Position numbers and translations under genes: made by a program
In this document: in pieces, positions 52,794 to 62,680 of the stretch
Layout: each line of letters opens with the position of its first letter
How positions within the stretch are numbered: the first letter of the stretch is position 1
NCBI GenBank assembly: GCA_964628465.1
Contig: CAZVOA010000004.1
Coordinates: 158,473-222,472 of the forward strand
Direction of reading: 5' to 3'
From: JAFGPS01 sp964628465
GTDB lineage: Bacteria; Planctomycetota; Phycisphaerae; Sedimentisphaerales; Anaerobacaceae
Length of the DNA stretch: 64,000 nucleotides
The notes under the pieces: model-generated
The model's database searches: none
What the model was told of the DNA's origin: nothing
What the model saw: only the letters and a program-made list of their open reading frames with translations

Positions 52794-55700
52794 CTATCGA
52801 ATCATGAAACCTATGTAATATAAGTCTATGTATATCAGTGTTTGAAGTATATCTTCTTTTATCTGATTTATGAAGCCAGATATGACTCTGTCATTAACCG
52901 CATCTATATCGTTTTGTGACTCATAATACTTCCACGTACCATCTGGCTCAGGGAACCATTGTCCTTCTCCTGCTGGCAAATTTGCATTAACCCACCACTC
53001 AATATCATGAGTTCGCATAAGGTTGTCGTATTCATTCACTGGTGATACGCTAGTATCCAGAAGTGTCGGTGGAAATGACCATTCGCCTGAAGAGCGATGC
53101 CCTCCTCCATAATTTGTACCTAGAAGACCAAATATATCTGTAGCGAAATCCGTAACAACATCTTTCCAATCTTTATTGTAATATGGATTATCGATCCCTA
53201 ATTTATCACCAATTTTCTGAATATCTTCATAAGTATTCATCCAAAATGCGTCACTAAATTCCGTTCTCCATTCATCGTTGAAGAACGAGGATAAACTATC
53301 CATCAAACCATCGATCCATCCTTGGTTGGCTTCCCCTGTACATAACCCGCTTGGATCAACGTATATCAACGGATTATTGTTTACATACCTATAAAGATTG
53401 ACGTCACCAGAAGCATACACAATTGGATCTTCATTAATAAAGCGACCGATTTCAGCATCGTAATACCGTGCTCTGTAAAAGTAGAGGTCGATTTCTTTAT
53501 CGTATTCACGGCCTGTAAAGGCATAGCGAGTTTCAATTGTCGGATTGGTCTTAACAATGATGTTGCCGAAAGAATCGTAACTGATGTGATTCAGCAATAT
53601 ACCAGTGTTATCTATGATATCGCGAATGGCACCTTGATGGTCGGCTAATAACCATTCAACATTACCTGAATCATCTTCCTGAGCCATGGTCTGATCGACA
53701 AACGGGCCATGGAAGTAACGCATACCAAAATGCGGATCATTCGGACCTGAAATACCATCATCATCTACAAATTCCAGCAATACATTAATACCATCGTACA
53801 CAAAATATGTAACTGCAGGATCAATACCATCTTCGGGATCAGCATCAACTGACTTGGCAATACGATGGTCTAAGGCATCGTAGATGAATTCAACTTTCTG
53901 GATTAGTGTACCGAGTGAATCTTCATCAGTGACGACTATAAGGCGATTGCGATAATCCCATTCGAATCGGCGGATGTTACCAGTTGCAATTTCGGTGCGG
54001 GTAATCATATTGCCTTCATTGTCGTATTCGTAGTTGTAGATACCATCTGAAAGCAGCCTATTATTGTCTCCTGTAATATAACCTGCATTTGTACGATTGC
54101 CATTTTCATCGTATGTATAATTCTCATCACCCTGGTAATCATGGTCAGCTTCAGTTAACTGATTAGTATCATCGTAATCAAAAAGACTGGTTCCATCAAG
54201 CGAGGTCATCTGAATAATTCGTCCAGCATCGTCAAATAGCCATGAATATTCAGCTATAGTCTCAATACCATTAGCATGTGTAATGTCAATAAGTCGACCT
54301 GCTACATTCGGATCGAACGTGTAGTTACTGGAGGCTACCAGGATAGTACCTGCCAGATCAGCATAGCGAGAGATAATATCTAACTGACCAGCAGCATCGT
54401 ATGCGAAAGCGATCATTTTATCAGTTACATCTGAGCCATATTGTTTTATCCAGTCAACACGGTTGAGATTGTCGTAACCATATTCATTTACTCCGCCTAA
54501 ATTATCGGTTACAGAAGTTCGATTGCCTGCTTCGTCATAAGTATATTCTATAGTTAATCCCGGCAAAGTACCATCATCGACTGTCAGGGTATAGTCACCT
54601 GTACCCATAGTTGGATATGACGTAGCCCATATCTTCCATGTACCGGCTTCATCTATTGTTAATTCTATTCGTGAATTGGTTCCCGTTCCTCCATTATCAT
54701 TGTGGTATTGGGCACCTGTTGGAGAAATCAGAACTAAATAGGTATCGAAATCATCAGATTCGAAGTTGATTATGTATTCATCACCGAATTCAGCAATGAA
54801 TGTATATTCATCCATGTATCCTTCGCCGCTTCCACCTGTGACTCTTCGGTCTGTTGTTTCAAGTGTTCCAGAATATATCTGTGGTCCACTGCTTCCTATT
54901 AAAGCATCAGTATAGTTGACAGTAGCAGAGATAATATGTCCCAGTGCGTCATATTCATAGTTCAATACAGCAGCAGGATCATTTATTTCTATGAGATTGC
55001 CATTTTGGTCATAAGAATAGTTAATCTCATAAACAGGCTGCATTGCTTCATCCAGCCAGGTTTCAGTAATTTGACGGTTGCGCTCATCATAGCTGAACTG
55101 CCGCACCCGATCATTACGATCGGTTGCAGATATTCGATTGCCTGCGGCATCATATTGGAAGATGCGTGCAAAACCAAGTTCATTAGTCTCAGATGTTATG
55201 CGATCTCGCATATCATAAGAGTAAGTGGTTGTATTATTTTCAGGATCAGTAATTGTCTGAACGTTACCAACAGCATCATAAGCTGTACTTGTTGTATAAG
55301 CTAAAACATCGGGATCCTCAATTACTTGCGTAAGACGGTTCAGCTCATCGTAAATGTATTTTATTTTATGCCCGAGTGCATCTGTCACTAATACAACATT
55401 TCCTGTAGGGTCATAGGTTGTGGTAGTTGAATTATCAAGATTATCAGTTTCACTAATCCGTCGATCAAGAACATCGTAACCATATGTAATTGTTCTATTA
55501 AGCGGATCAGTTACAGTTTCGAGATTGCTATTGGCGTCATAAGTATAGTACGTGATATTATTAAGAGCATCTTCAATTTCTATCATTCGATTAAGCAAGT
55601 CATAATGATACTCAGTTGTATTGCCTCTTGGATCAGTTATTGTCACCAGGTTACCCACATCATCATAAGTCCAGAAACTCTGGTTTCCAAGTGCATCAGT

Positions 55701-58700
55701 CAAAGATAGCTGCTGGCCGATCTCATCATATGTGTATTGTGTCTGATATCCAAGAGCGTCAGTTGAACGAACAATCCGTCCTCCACCATCATAGCCTAAC
55801 CGTTCAAGAGCTCCATCAGCATAGAGTACCTGGATCAGTCGATTTAGGGGATCATATTCATACTGTATAACCTGACCAAGCTCATCAGCCATAATGGAAA
55901 GATTTCCTGATGGATCATATAACGTACAAACTATTGTTCCATCAGGATGTGTTGTGTAAAGAAGTTGCTGTTTCAAGTCGTACTCAAATGTGGTGATCCT
56001 ACCTAATTTGTCGGTAAGTGTAAGCATATTGCCTATGCCATCATATGTCATAACCATCCCGTAACCGAGAGGATCGATCATCTCAATTAATCGACCGAGT
56101 AAATCATAATCATAGGTTGAGATATTTCCATTAGCATCTGTTACGCTGATTCGGTTGCCATGAGAATCATAACTATAGCTTACTAAAGAAGGTAAATCAG
56201 TGGATTTTGTCAGTACCTGACCAGCTTCATTGTAAGTATAAATGGTTGTATAGTCATTTAGATCTACTGTAAGGTTTCCTTCAGGTCTTGTTACAGTCAA
56301 GAGTTGTCCATGAGAGTCATAGGTCATCTTTGTTATATTGCCAAGAGGATCAGTAATTTGAATTAGATTGCCATTAGCATCGTAATCGAAAGTAGTTATC
56401 CGTCCTCCGGAAAGTTCCACTTCCGTAGGTCTGCTATACGTCATTTCATATGTGTAATCGGTTATTACTCCAGCACGGTCTGTCAATCGAGTGAGATTTC
56501 CAAGACTATCATATTCGTAGGTTTCGCTGTTCCCTAAAGCATCTTTCCATGATGTCATCAGACCGTTCTGCCATACGTACGCATTCATGGCAAGATTCGG
56601 ATCTACTTGTTTTCTTACATGACCTTCTGTATCAAAGTCATATTTAGTGACATATCCGCGTTCGCTAAGGAATGTTGTCTGGTGCCGGAAAATATTATAT
56701 GAAAGATAATGTGTGTTACCTTCAGCATCAGTCACTGAAAGACCACGACGATTGGCATAGTAATTGTATGTAATTATTCCACTGTCAGGTTCTGTGATAT
56801 GATGCAGGAGTCCGCCTAGCACGACATCGCTTTCAGGATAATAGTCATATTGAACAATAGCGACCGGTGTATCTACATCAGAAGGACTGGTAATCTGAAT
56901 AAGATAGTTACCTGCATAGGTATATGACCAAGTTCTGCCAGTAAAGTCTTCTATAGATGTGATATGACCATCAGTCCATGTGAGAGTTAAATGCCTTGTT
57001 GGGGTATCTGTATCTGTCACAGTGGTGAGATGTCCACTGATATCATAAGTTAATGTCAATGAATTGCCATTGCGATCATGTATCTCGATAAGCTTACCAG
57101 TGTTGTCAAATTCGTGTACAAGACCATCTTTTTCTCGATAGCTAAAACCGCTGATAGTAGCAGTAAGTGTGCCATGGAGAGTTTCCGGTATGATATATCC
57201 TCCGGAACCATCGGAAGTGAAAGTGTATCTAATACCAATATCGTTTGTCCAGATTATCGAACCGTCTAGTTCAAAGCTCAGGAAGTCACGAAAACTATGA
57301 AGCCAGCCAATACCCATTCCCATGTCAATGTTAGACTGTGAATCGTAATGGCGAGCGAAATGAAGCGGCAATCCTATCCCAGGTAAAGCAAAGTCAGTTT
57401 CATCACGGGTAATGTTGCCATTGGCCACATTGACTGGATCAGACGTATAAGTGTTATCCTGACCATTACCAAATAGAATATCCCATAATTCAGGATCTAT
57501 TCCGGTATCTGCACCACCCTGAACAGCTATCGGTTTTATCTTGTTGTTGAAATTGATTTTATCACCTTTTTTTGAGGCATTTGACGAAGCACTAATGAGA
57601 CCTCCGTAGATAATGTATCCATAACCGTTTCCTCTTTCAACAATGAAACCAACACCAGACCAGTTATTAAGCGGTGTTTCGTCACGAGGTACTGTTACAG
57701 TCGCACCAGAATTAACCTCTGCTGTGATATAGTTACGAATCGAAGTGCTAAGAGTAAGCTGTGGAAGATAAGTACTTGCATTGCTGCTGTCGATCACATA
57801 AATTGGTATTCCCCTCTCGTTAGCTAATTGCAATGACTTGATAGTAGAAATACTTTCCACATTGATCAGTTCTTCCCAGATTGCGTGTTCCTGGGCGGAA
57901 CCGTTATGCCCAATTATTAATTTGCGCATTGCATTGTTACTGCTATCGTTATCTATTGCATACTCTCGATGGAAATTATTCGCTATATCAATGATTAAGC
58001 CATCCGGCTGATAAGGAATCTGTTGTTCCGGATAATAGTCCATTGTTATATCAGATGTACATATTCCAGAAGCTATCCAATTAAACACACCCTTTGCATT
58101 TGTCAAACCATTTATAACATTTTCTGCATAATCAGTGTCATGAAACCATTTCATTACTGTCAGATACAACAAACCACCGATTAGATCATCATCCGTATAT
58201 ATATAACCATTGGTCTTGGCTATAGAAGCATCATTTACTACTTCTCTCATATCAATAATCTTATCTTCGGAAATCTGCCTAGCATCCAGACCAATTGCGA
58301 TATATTGCCCAGCAATTCTATTATATGTGAATGATGCATCAGCAACGTCATCACCCGAATTGTAATGAGTTAAGATTAACTGAACATTGCTTCCATCAAC
58401 TACCGAAGGACCAGTTGCAATTATCACACCGTCTTCGCGAAGTTCGGGTATCAGGTGACTAACACCATCTGAACTAAAACTAATTGTAAGTCTGTCTAAT
58501 GATATATCAGGTACACTTAACATAACATTAAATAATTCAGTTGAACCCTGCATAAGTGTCAATTGAACCCGATGGGTCATTGAAGTTGGGATATCTGCAT
58601 AAGTTCCCGATGTACTAAGAATGGAGTAGGGAAGTGAAGAAGGTATTTCATCTATCTTCTGAATTAAAATAGGTCCATCATAAGCAATATCAGCAATTGA

Positions 58701-61550
58701 TATCCCCGGCATGTTATCTTCCAGGTAACTTCTCACCTGATCTGCATAGTACTCGTAGGCAAGCTCAAACCGAGTTTGAGATAAGTATCCAGCTTCATCG
58801 AACGGTACAAGCGATGCTATATCAGAAACTCCTGGCTGAAAATCTTTAAATTTCCATGATGGATCCATAGCCATCCACTGCAAACCGCTACCGGGAACGT
58901 ATATTTCTGCTTCCAGCCAAGTATGTTCAAAACGCATGGATACAGGATTTCCATAAGCATCGTTAATCAGTAACTGGCTAATCCCAGAATTAACAAGTAT
59001 AAGAGCGGCGGCATGGGCATCGGTAACACCGAGATAGTCCATCATTACATCAATAGGTACTTCAATCTGTCCATGAACATATCGAGTAGCAATACCAGCA
59101 TTTGCCATCATTTCTTCAAGCAATAAAGCTGTATCCCAATCATTTCCGGCTCCCGTTTCAAATACTGCCTGTGCTCCTTTCATCGATCCAGCATATGGTT
59201 CGAATTCTATTGTATTGAGCACATATTCATACATTTCTATTGGTAAATTGTAGAGAGCATCAGCTAGCTCATCTACCGTTGTAGCCTTATAGATATCCTG
59301 TGCAGGTATATCAATATTGATTAGTTTTCCTGCCAAAGCACTTAGATCTGATATGGGATTACCATACAATAAAAGTGATCCAAGCGAAGGTAAATTTGCA
59401 ACATCAGAAACTTCTGTAATTTGGTTATATCTCAAATCAAGGAATTCGACTGAACTTGGTATTCCCAGCGTGAAAAGTTCCGAGTCATCCAGTCCAGCAC
59501 GTTGTAATACCAAATGCTCTAAATTATCTAAGCCTGACAATGGAGCCAGACTGAATAGATATCCAGGATCTGAATAGTCGATAGGGATCATTGTTAGAGA
59601 CTCAAGGTTTATTGCATATTCCAATCCTACCAGCGAGTCAATTACATTACTATCTACATTTAGAGCTATAAGTGACAGCATATCTGTAGTAGTTATCGGT
59701 GTACCGTTTGGTATTTGTAGGACTCTTCTAACAGCCAGTTCTAAATCAGGATCTTCAAAGATAACAATGTTAGAAGTAGTATCAATAATGAGTTCATCTG
59801 TTGTGGAGTCTGTTCCAACATTAGAAGCTGCATCGGTTGCAGTAACAGTCACATCATAGGTACCATCGGACAACGCAGGGCTAATTATATTATCAGCAAG
59901 CATCCATGTGCCATCGCCGTTATTGGTCGCATCGTATGTATTACCATCAACTGTAACAGATATAGCTGCTGCAGGATCATCAACCGTACCAGAAAGGGAT
60001 GGACTGTTATCATTAGTAAGTAAAGTATCCACAGTTACCACAGGAGCAGTGGTATCGATAGTAAGTTCGTTCGTCGTAGAGTCTGTACCAACATTAGAAG
60101 CCGAATCCGTTGCAGTAACTGCCACGTCATAGGTACCATCGGCCAACGCAGGGCTTATGATATTATCAGCCAGTGTCCATGTGCCGTCACCGTTATTGGT
60201 TGCACTGTATGTATTACCGTCAACATTAACTGAAATGACTGCTGTAGGATCATCAACAGTACCTGTAAGAGCAGGAGTGTTATCATTTGTTAGTAAAGGA
60301 TCAACCGTTACTACAGGAGCAGTGGTATCAATTATAAGTTCATCTGTTGTTGAATCTGAACCCATGTTGGAAGCAGCATCTGTAGCACTGACCTGTACAT
60401 CATAGGTCCCGTCAGCCAGTGCAGGGCTGATTGTATTGTCGGCCAGCGTCCAGGTGCCGTCGCCATTATTGGTCGCGCCGTATGTATTACCGTCAACAGT
60501 AACTGATATAATAGCAGAAGGATCATCAATTGTACCGGAAAGAGCCGGAGTGTTATCATTGGTTAGTAAAGTATCCACCGTTACCACAGGAGCAGCGGTA
60601 TCGATAGTAAGTTCGTTCGTCGTGGAGTCTGTACCAACATTAGAAGCTGCATCTGTGGCAGTAACAGACACTTCATATGTACCATCAGCTAATGCGGGGC
60701 TAATGATATTGTCGGCTAGTGTCCATGTGCCATCACCGTTATTGGTTGCATCATATGTATTACAGTCAACAGTAACAGATATAGCTGCTGTAGTATCGTC
60801 AACCGTACCAGTAAGAGAAGGAGTGTTATCATTAGTATCTAATGTATCAACCGTTACAACAGGCGCTGTAGAGTCGACAATTCCGCGAATACTTATATCT
60901 ATTGTGAAAAGGAACCGATTGGGATTGTTGAAATAAAGTCTCGTTGTTATGTTTTCTCCAGATTCAAACATCCCATCAGCAACAATTCCTGAAAGGTCAA
61001 TGTAATCTTTACCATCAGATGTTTTACCATCAACATTTACCAATGATATACTTGGATCACTGACATTTTCAATTACGAGCCAAATTGGAACTTTTATGGA
61101 AGTAGATGATGTATTAGCAATCGTAGTATTGAAACTAGACTGTCCAGTTTGCCGGTCATAACGACTTCTATCATAAGAGACACTTACTAGATCATCTACT
61201 TGTTCAGGTTCTATGGTCAAAGATAGCTCATGTGTGTCGAAAATGATTCCACTGGGTCCAATATCATCATCTTCAATTAGACCATAAACAAAATCCATAG
61301 AAGATTTATTTTCATTTATTTCTGCCTGAAACTGAGTATTAGTATCATTAAAGTCCGCATATTCTACTGCTTGTTGATTGTATTCCAATATTAAGTTATC
61401 TATTGGAACAGAAGTATTCATACTACTAAGTAGACTATCAGCAGATAGCATTATACGTGGTTCAAGATTTTCAAATGCTGGGGGCGTAACTGATTTTGAC
61501 TTGAAACATAAGGATCTCATGTGACTGAGAAATTGCCTTATTCTTCCCAT
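52794..61550 (-). CDS. Giant secreted RHS/YD-repeat protein with Ig-like, LRR, transglutaminase-like and PPC domains
   Basis: A 2,918-aa protein; the ATG at 61550 has GAGGAGGAG five bases upstream. Order: LEPRIMLSAD planctomycete N-terminal motif; four 91-aa Ig-like repeats (~230-600); leucine-rich repeats (~630-760); transglutaminase-like domain (AGNDWDTALLLEEMM, ARYVHGQIEVP-like, FEHTWLEAEIY; ~800-900); RHS shell (~1370-2730) with dozens of YDxxGN repeats, interrupted by a PPC-type domain (~2230-2345); the RHS core end YAFTGREYDKEIDLYFYRAR to VDPSG. The last ~170 residues are a variable tip with TNYGGGHRSS and YDNLMRTHDIEWW, resembling phospholipase A2-like tips. RHS shells encase a toxin or adhesin tip. 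No obvious immunity gene follows. Confidence 0.88.
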   Translation of the reverse strand: MGRIRQFLSHMRSLCFKSKSVTPPAFENLEPRIMLSADSLLSSMNTSVPIDNLILEYNQQAVEYADFNDTNTQFQAEINENKSSMDFVYGLIEDDDIGPSGIIFDTHELSLTIEPEQVDDLVSVSYDRSRYDRQTGQSSFNTTIANTSSTSIKVPIWLVIENVSDPSISLVNVDGKTSDGKDYIDLSGIVADGMFESGENITTRLYFNNPNRFLFTIDISIRGIVDSTAPVVTVDTLDTNDNTPSLTGTVDDTTAAISVTVDCNTYDATNNGDGTWTLADNIISPALADGTYEVSVTATDAASNVGTDSTTNELTIDTAAPVVTVDTLLTNDNTPALSGTIDDPSAIISVTVDGNTYGATNNGDGTWTLADNTISPALADGTYDVQVSATDAASNMGSDSTTDELIIDTTAPVVTVDPLLTNDNTPALTGTVDDPTAVISVNVDGNTYSATNNGDGTWTLADNIISPALADGTYDVAVTATDSASNVGTDSTTNELTIDTTAPVVTVDTLLTNDNSPSLSGTVDDPAAAISVTVDGNTYDATNNGDGTWMLADNIISPALSDGTYDVTVTATDAASNVGTDSTTDELIIDTTSNIVIFEDPDLELAVRRVLQIPNGTPITTTDMLSLIALNVDSNVIDSLVGLEYAINLESLTMIPIDYSDPGYLFSLAPLSGLDNLEHLVLQRAGLDDSELFTLGIPSSVEFLDLRYNQITEVSDVANLPSLGSLLLYGNPISDLSALAGKLINIDIPAQDIYKATTVDELADALYNLPIEMYEYVLNTIEFEPYAGSMKGAQAVFETGAGNDWDTALLLEEMMANAGIATRYVHGQIEVPIDVMMDYLGVTDAHAAALILVNSGISQLLINDAYGNPVSMRFEHTWLEAEIYVPGSGLQWMAMDPSWKFKDFQPGVSDIASLVPFDEAGYLSQTRFELAYEYYADQVRSYLEDNMPGISIADIAYDGPILIQKIDEIPSSLPYSILSTSGTYADIPTSMTHRVQLTLMQGSTELFNVMLSVPDISLDRLTISFSSDGVSHLIPELREDGVIIATGPSVVDGSNVQLILTHYNSGDDVADASFTYNRIAGQYIAIGLDARQISEDKIIDMREVVNDASIAKTNGYIYTDDDLIGGLLYLTVMKWFHDTDYAENVINGLTNAKGVFNWIASGICTSDITMDYYPEQQIPYQPDGLIIDIANNFHREYAIDNDSSNNAMRKLIIGHNGSAQEHAIWEELINVESISTIKSLQLANERGIPIYVIDSSNASTYLPQLTLSTSIRNYITAEVNSGATVTVPRDETPLNNWSGVGFIVERGNGYGYIIYGGLISASSNASKKGDKINFNNKIKPIAVQGGADTGIDPELWDILFGNGQDNTYTSDPVNVANGNITRDETDFALPGIGLPLHFARHYDSQSNIDMGMGIGWLHSFRDFLSFELDGSIIWTNDIGIRYTFTSDGSGGYIIPETLHGTLTATISGFSYREKDGLVHEFDNTGKLIEIHDRNGNSLTLTYDISGHLTTVTDTDTPTRHLTLTWTDGHITSIEDFTGRTWSYTYAGNYLIQITSPSDVDTPVAIVQYDYYPESDVVLGGLLHHITEPDSGIITYNYYANRRGLSVTDAEGNTHYLSYNIFRHQTTFLSERGYVTKYDFDTEGHVRKQVDPNLAMNAYVWQNGLMTSWKDALGNSETYEYDSLGNLTRLTDRAGVITDYTYEMTYSRPTEVELSGGRITTFDYDANGNLIQITDPLGNITKMTYDSHGQLLTVTRPEGNLTVDLNDYTTIYTYNEAGQVLTKSTDLPSLVSYSYDSHGNRISVTDANGNISTYDYDLLGRLIEMIDPLGYGMVMTYDGIGNMLTLTDKLGRITTFEYDLKQQLLYTTHPDGTIVCTLYDPSGNLSIMADELGQVIQYEYDPLNRLIQVLYADGALERLGYDGGGRIVRSTDALGYQTQYTYDEIGQQLSLTDALGNQSFWTYDDVGNLVTITDPRGNTTEYHYDLLNRMIEIEDALNNITYYTYDANSNLETVTDPLNRTITYGYDVLDRRISETDNLDNSTTTTYDPTGNVVLVTDALGHKIKYIYDELNRLTQVIEDPDVLAYTTSTAYDAVGNVQTITDPENNTTTYSYDMRDRITSETNELGFARIFQYDAAGNRISATDRNDRVRQFSYDERNRQITETWLDEAMQPVYEINYSYDQNGNLIEINDPAAVLNYEYDALGHIISATVNYTDALIGSSGPQIYSGTLETTDRRVTGGSGEGYMDEYTFIAEFGDEYIINFESDDFDTYLVLISPTGAQYHNDNGGTGTNSRIELTIDEAGTWKIWATSYPTMGTGDYTLTVDDGTLPGLTIEYTYDEAGNRTSVTDNLGGVNEYGYDNLNRVDWIKQYGSDVTDKMIAFAYDAAGQLDIISRYADLAGTILVASSNYTFDPNVAGRLIDITHANGIETIAEYSWLFDDAGRIIQMTSLDGTSLFDYDDTNQLTEADHDYQGDENYTYDENGNRTNAGYITGDNNRLLSDGIYNYEYDNEGNMITRTEIATGNIRRFEWDYRNRLIVVTDEDSLGTLIQKVEFIYDALDHRIAKSVDADPEDGIDPAVTYFVYDGINVLLEFVDDDGISGPNDPHFGMRYFHGPFVDQTMAQEDDSGNVEWLLADHQGAIRDIIDNTGILLNHISYDSFGNIIVKTNPTIETRYAFTGREYDKEIDLYFYRARYYDAEIGRFINEDPIVYASGDVNLYRYVNNNPLIYVDPSGLCTGEANQGWIDGLMDSLSSFFNDEWRTEFSDAFWMNTYEDIQKIGDKLGIDNPYYNKDWKDVVTDFATDIFGLLGTNYGGGHRSSGEWSFPPTLLDTSVSPVNEYDNLMRTHDIEWWVNANLPAGEGQWFPEPDGTWKYYESQNDIDAVNDRVISGFINQIKEDILQTLIYIDLYYIGFMIR
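59777..60870 (-). repeat. Four tandem 273-bp repeats encoding Ig-like domains
   Basis: Four units of 91 codons lie within the RHS gene, each encoding TAPVVTVDTL to ATDAASN and a DSTT..LTIDT end. DNA identity is high enough that blocks such as the one near 60050 recur near 60597 (two periods apart). The variant units differ mainly at third positions. Recombination could change copy number. Confidence 0.85.
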
Positions 61551-62039
61551 CCTACTCCTCCTCAATATGTCATTAAATAGACATACCATCAACCTGAAAG
61601 TATTTGCATATTATTCTCCTCCTGAGAAGTAACGGTAATCCCTAACCTACACGAAATAAATTTTTAAAATATGGGAAGATTTATAGAAAAAGTAAAAACT
61701 CCGACTTCAACTTTCCATCCAGCAATATGCCTAAACATTCCCATACGTCTTTCATCCATGTAACTAAAACAATAAATAAACTTATCACGATAGCCGTGGG
61801 AATAAGCCTCCTCCATAATAAAAGGCTATTAATCCCTAAAATCTTACTGGTAGTTTACATAATATAGGACCTTTTGTCAATTGTGGTAACTACGTATTTT
61901 TTAGAAGAATATCCTTATTTTTGTTCAAAAAATCAACTTTTCAAGAATTTCCTAAAAAATTTTTTTAGAAATAAAAAAACTTCCAATTCCTTGGCTAAAT
62001 CAAACTTGATTTTAACTTTATACTGTTTATATGAAATTC
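61551..62039. other. Gene-free leader upstream of the RHS gene
   Basis: No gene is supported. Inverted repeats share one partner: ATAGCC (61790-61795) or AATA-A-GCC (61801-61808) can each pair with GGCTATT (61824-61830), so two alternative hairpins are possible. A run of T/A sequence lies near 61950. Confidence 0.35.
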
Positions 62040-62420
62040 CTATAAGTTGGTCTGACGCTTTGCAGCGTTAAGTTCAATCTGGCCAAACTTCTGCTCGTAT
62101 CGTTGAATTATCTGGGTAAGTGAAATTGCCAGTCGCTTTGCGGAATAATAATTCATTATTATTCTTTCGTTTGCATTAAAGACAATTTTCCCCTCACCTT
62201 TGACTGGATCAGGAATCTGAACATGATTAAAACCAAAATCTAATACTACTTCTTCTGCGGTAGTACCAGTTAGGAAACCATTGGCATAACTGGTTTTGAG
62301 GTTCTTCTCATCTACTACTACATGTATACGTCTTTGTCCGGTTTGTTCTTTGACTTGCTCTTCAATTGGTTGCTCTGGGGATGTTTTTTCCGGAGTGCTT
62401 TCCTGTTTTTCATTAGCCAT
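62040..62420 (-). CDS. DUF3467 domain protein
   Basis: A 126-aa protein. A Glu/Gln/Pro-rich N-terminus precedes the domain, which shows YANGFLTGTTAEEVVLDFGF, RIIMNYYSAKRLAISLTQII and YEQKFGQI, all features of DUF3467. Function unknown. AGGAG precedes the ATG. It lies 260 bp after the integrase stop in the same direction. Confidence 0.8.
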   Translation of the reverse strand: MANEKQESTPEKTSPEQPIEEQVKEQTGQRRIHVVVDEKNLKTSYANGFLTGTTAEEVVLDFGFNHVQIPDPVKGEGKIVFNANERIIMNYYSAKRLAISLTQIIQRYEQKFGQIELNAAKRQTNL

Positions 62421-62680
62421 CGATTTCTCCTAAATTAATAACGGTTCAATTTATATACTTGTTCTATTAAAGCATTATACCTTAAGCTAAATCCTCAGCT
62501 TGTAGTAGAAAATTATTAGGTCAACTCCACTAACCTTCGAAAAGCTCCTTCAAATATCCGACACATTATAGCAGAATCTTGAACGAATGCAAACTTTTCT
62601 TTCTTCAAAGAAGTATTTCAAAGTGACATATTTGAATACATATTGATTATTAAGAATAGCTCGGAGTCGTGTAACCACAA

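Noticed and set aside
59777..60870. CRISPR-like or satellite repeat
   Set aside because: The units are 273 bp, contiguous and in frame, coding Ig-like domains; there are no spacers and no cas genes.
60436..60936. Long + strand open frames opposite the Ig-like repeats
   Set aside because: They are antisense shadows produced by the repeated coding sequence; no ribosome site or known domain.
61775..61845. Possible c-di-GMP-I (GEMM) riboswitch on the + strand, from GTGGGA and AAGCCTCC
   Set aside because: The tetraloop and receptor parts and the second stem are missing, and the nearest gene downstream in that direction is not on the + strand. The match is short.
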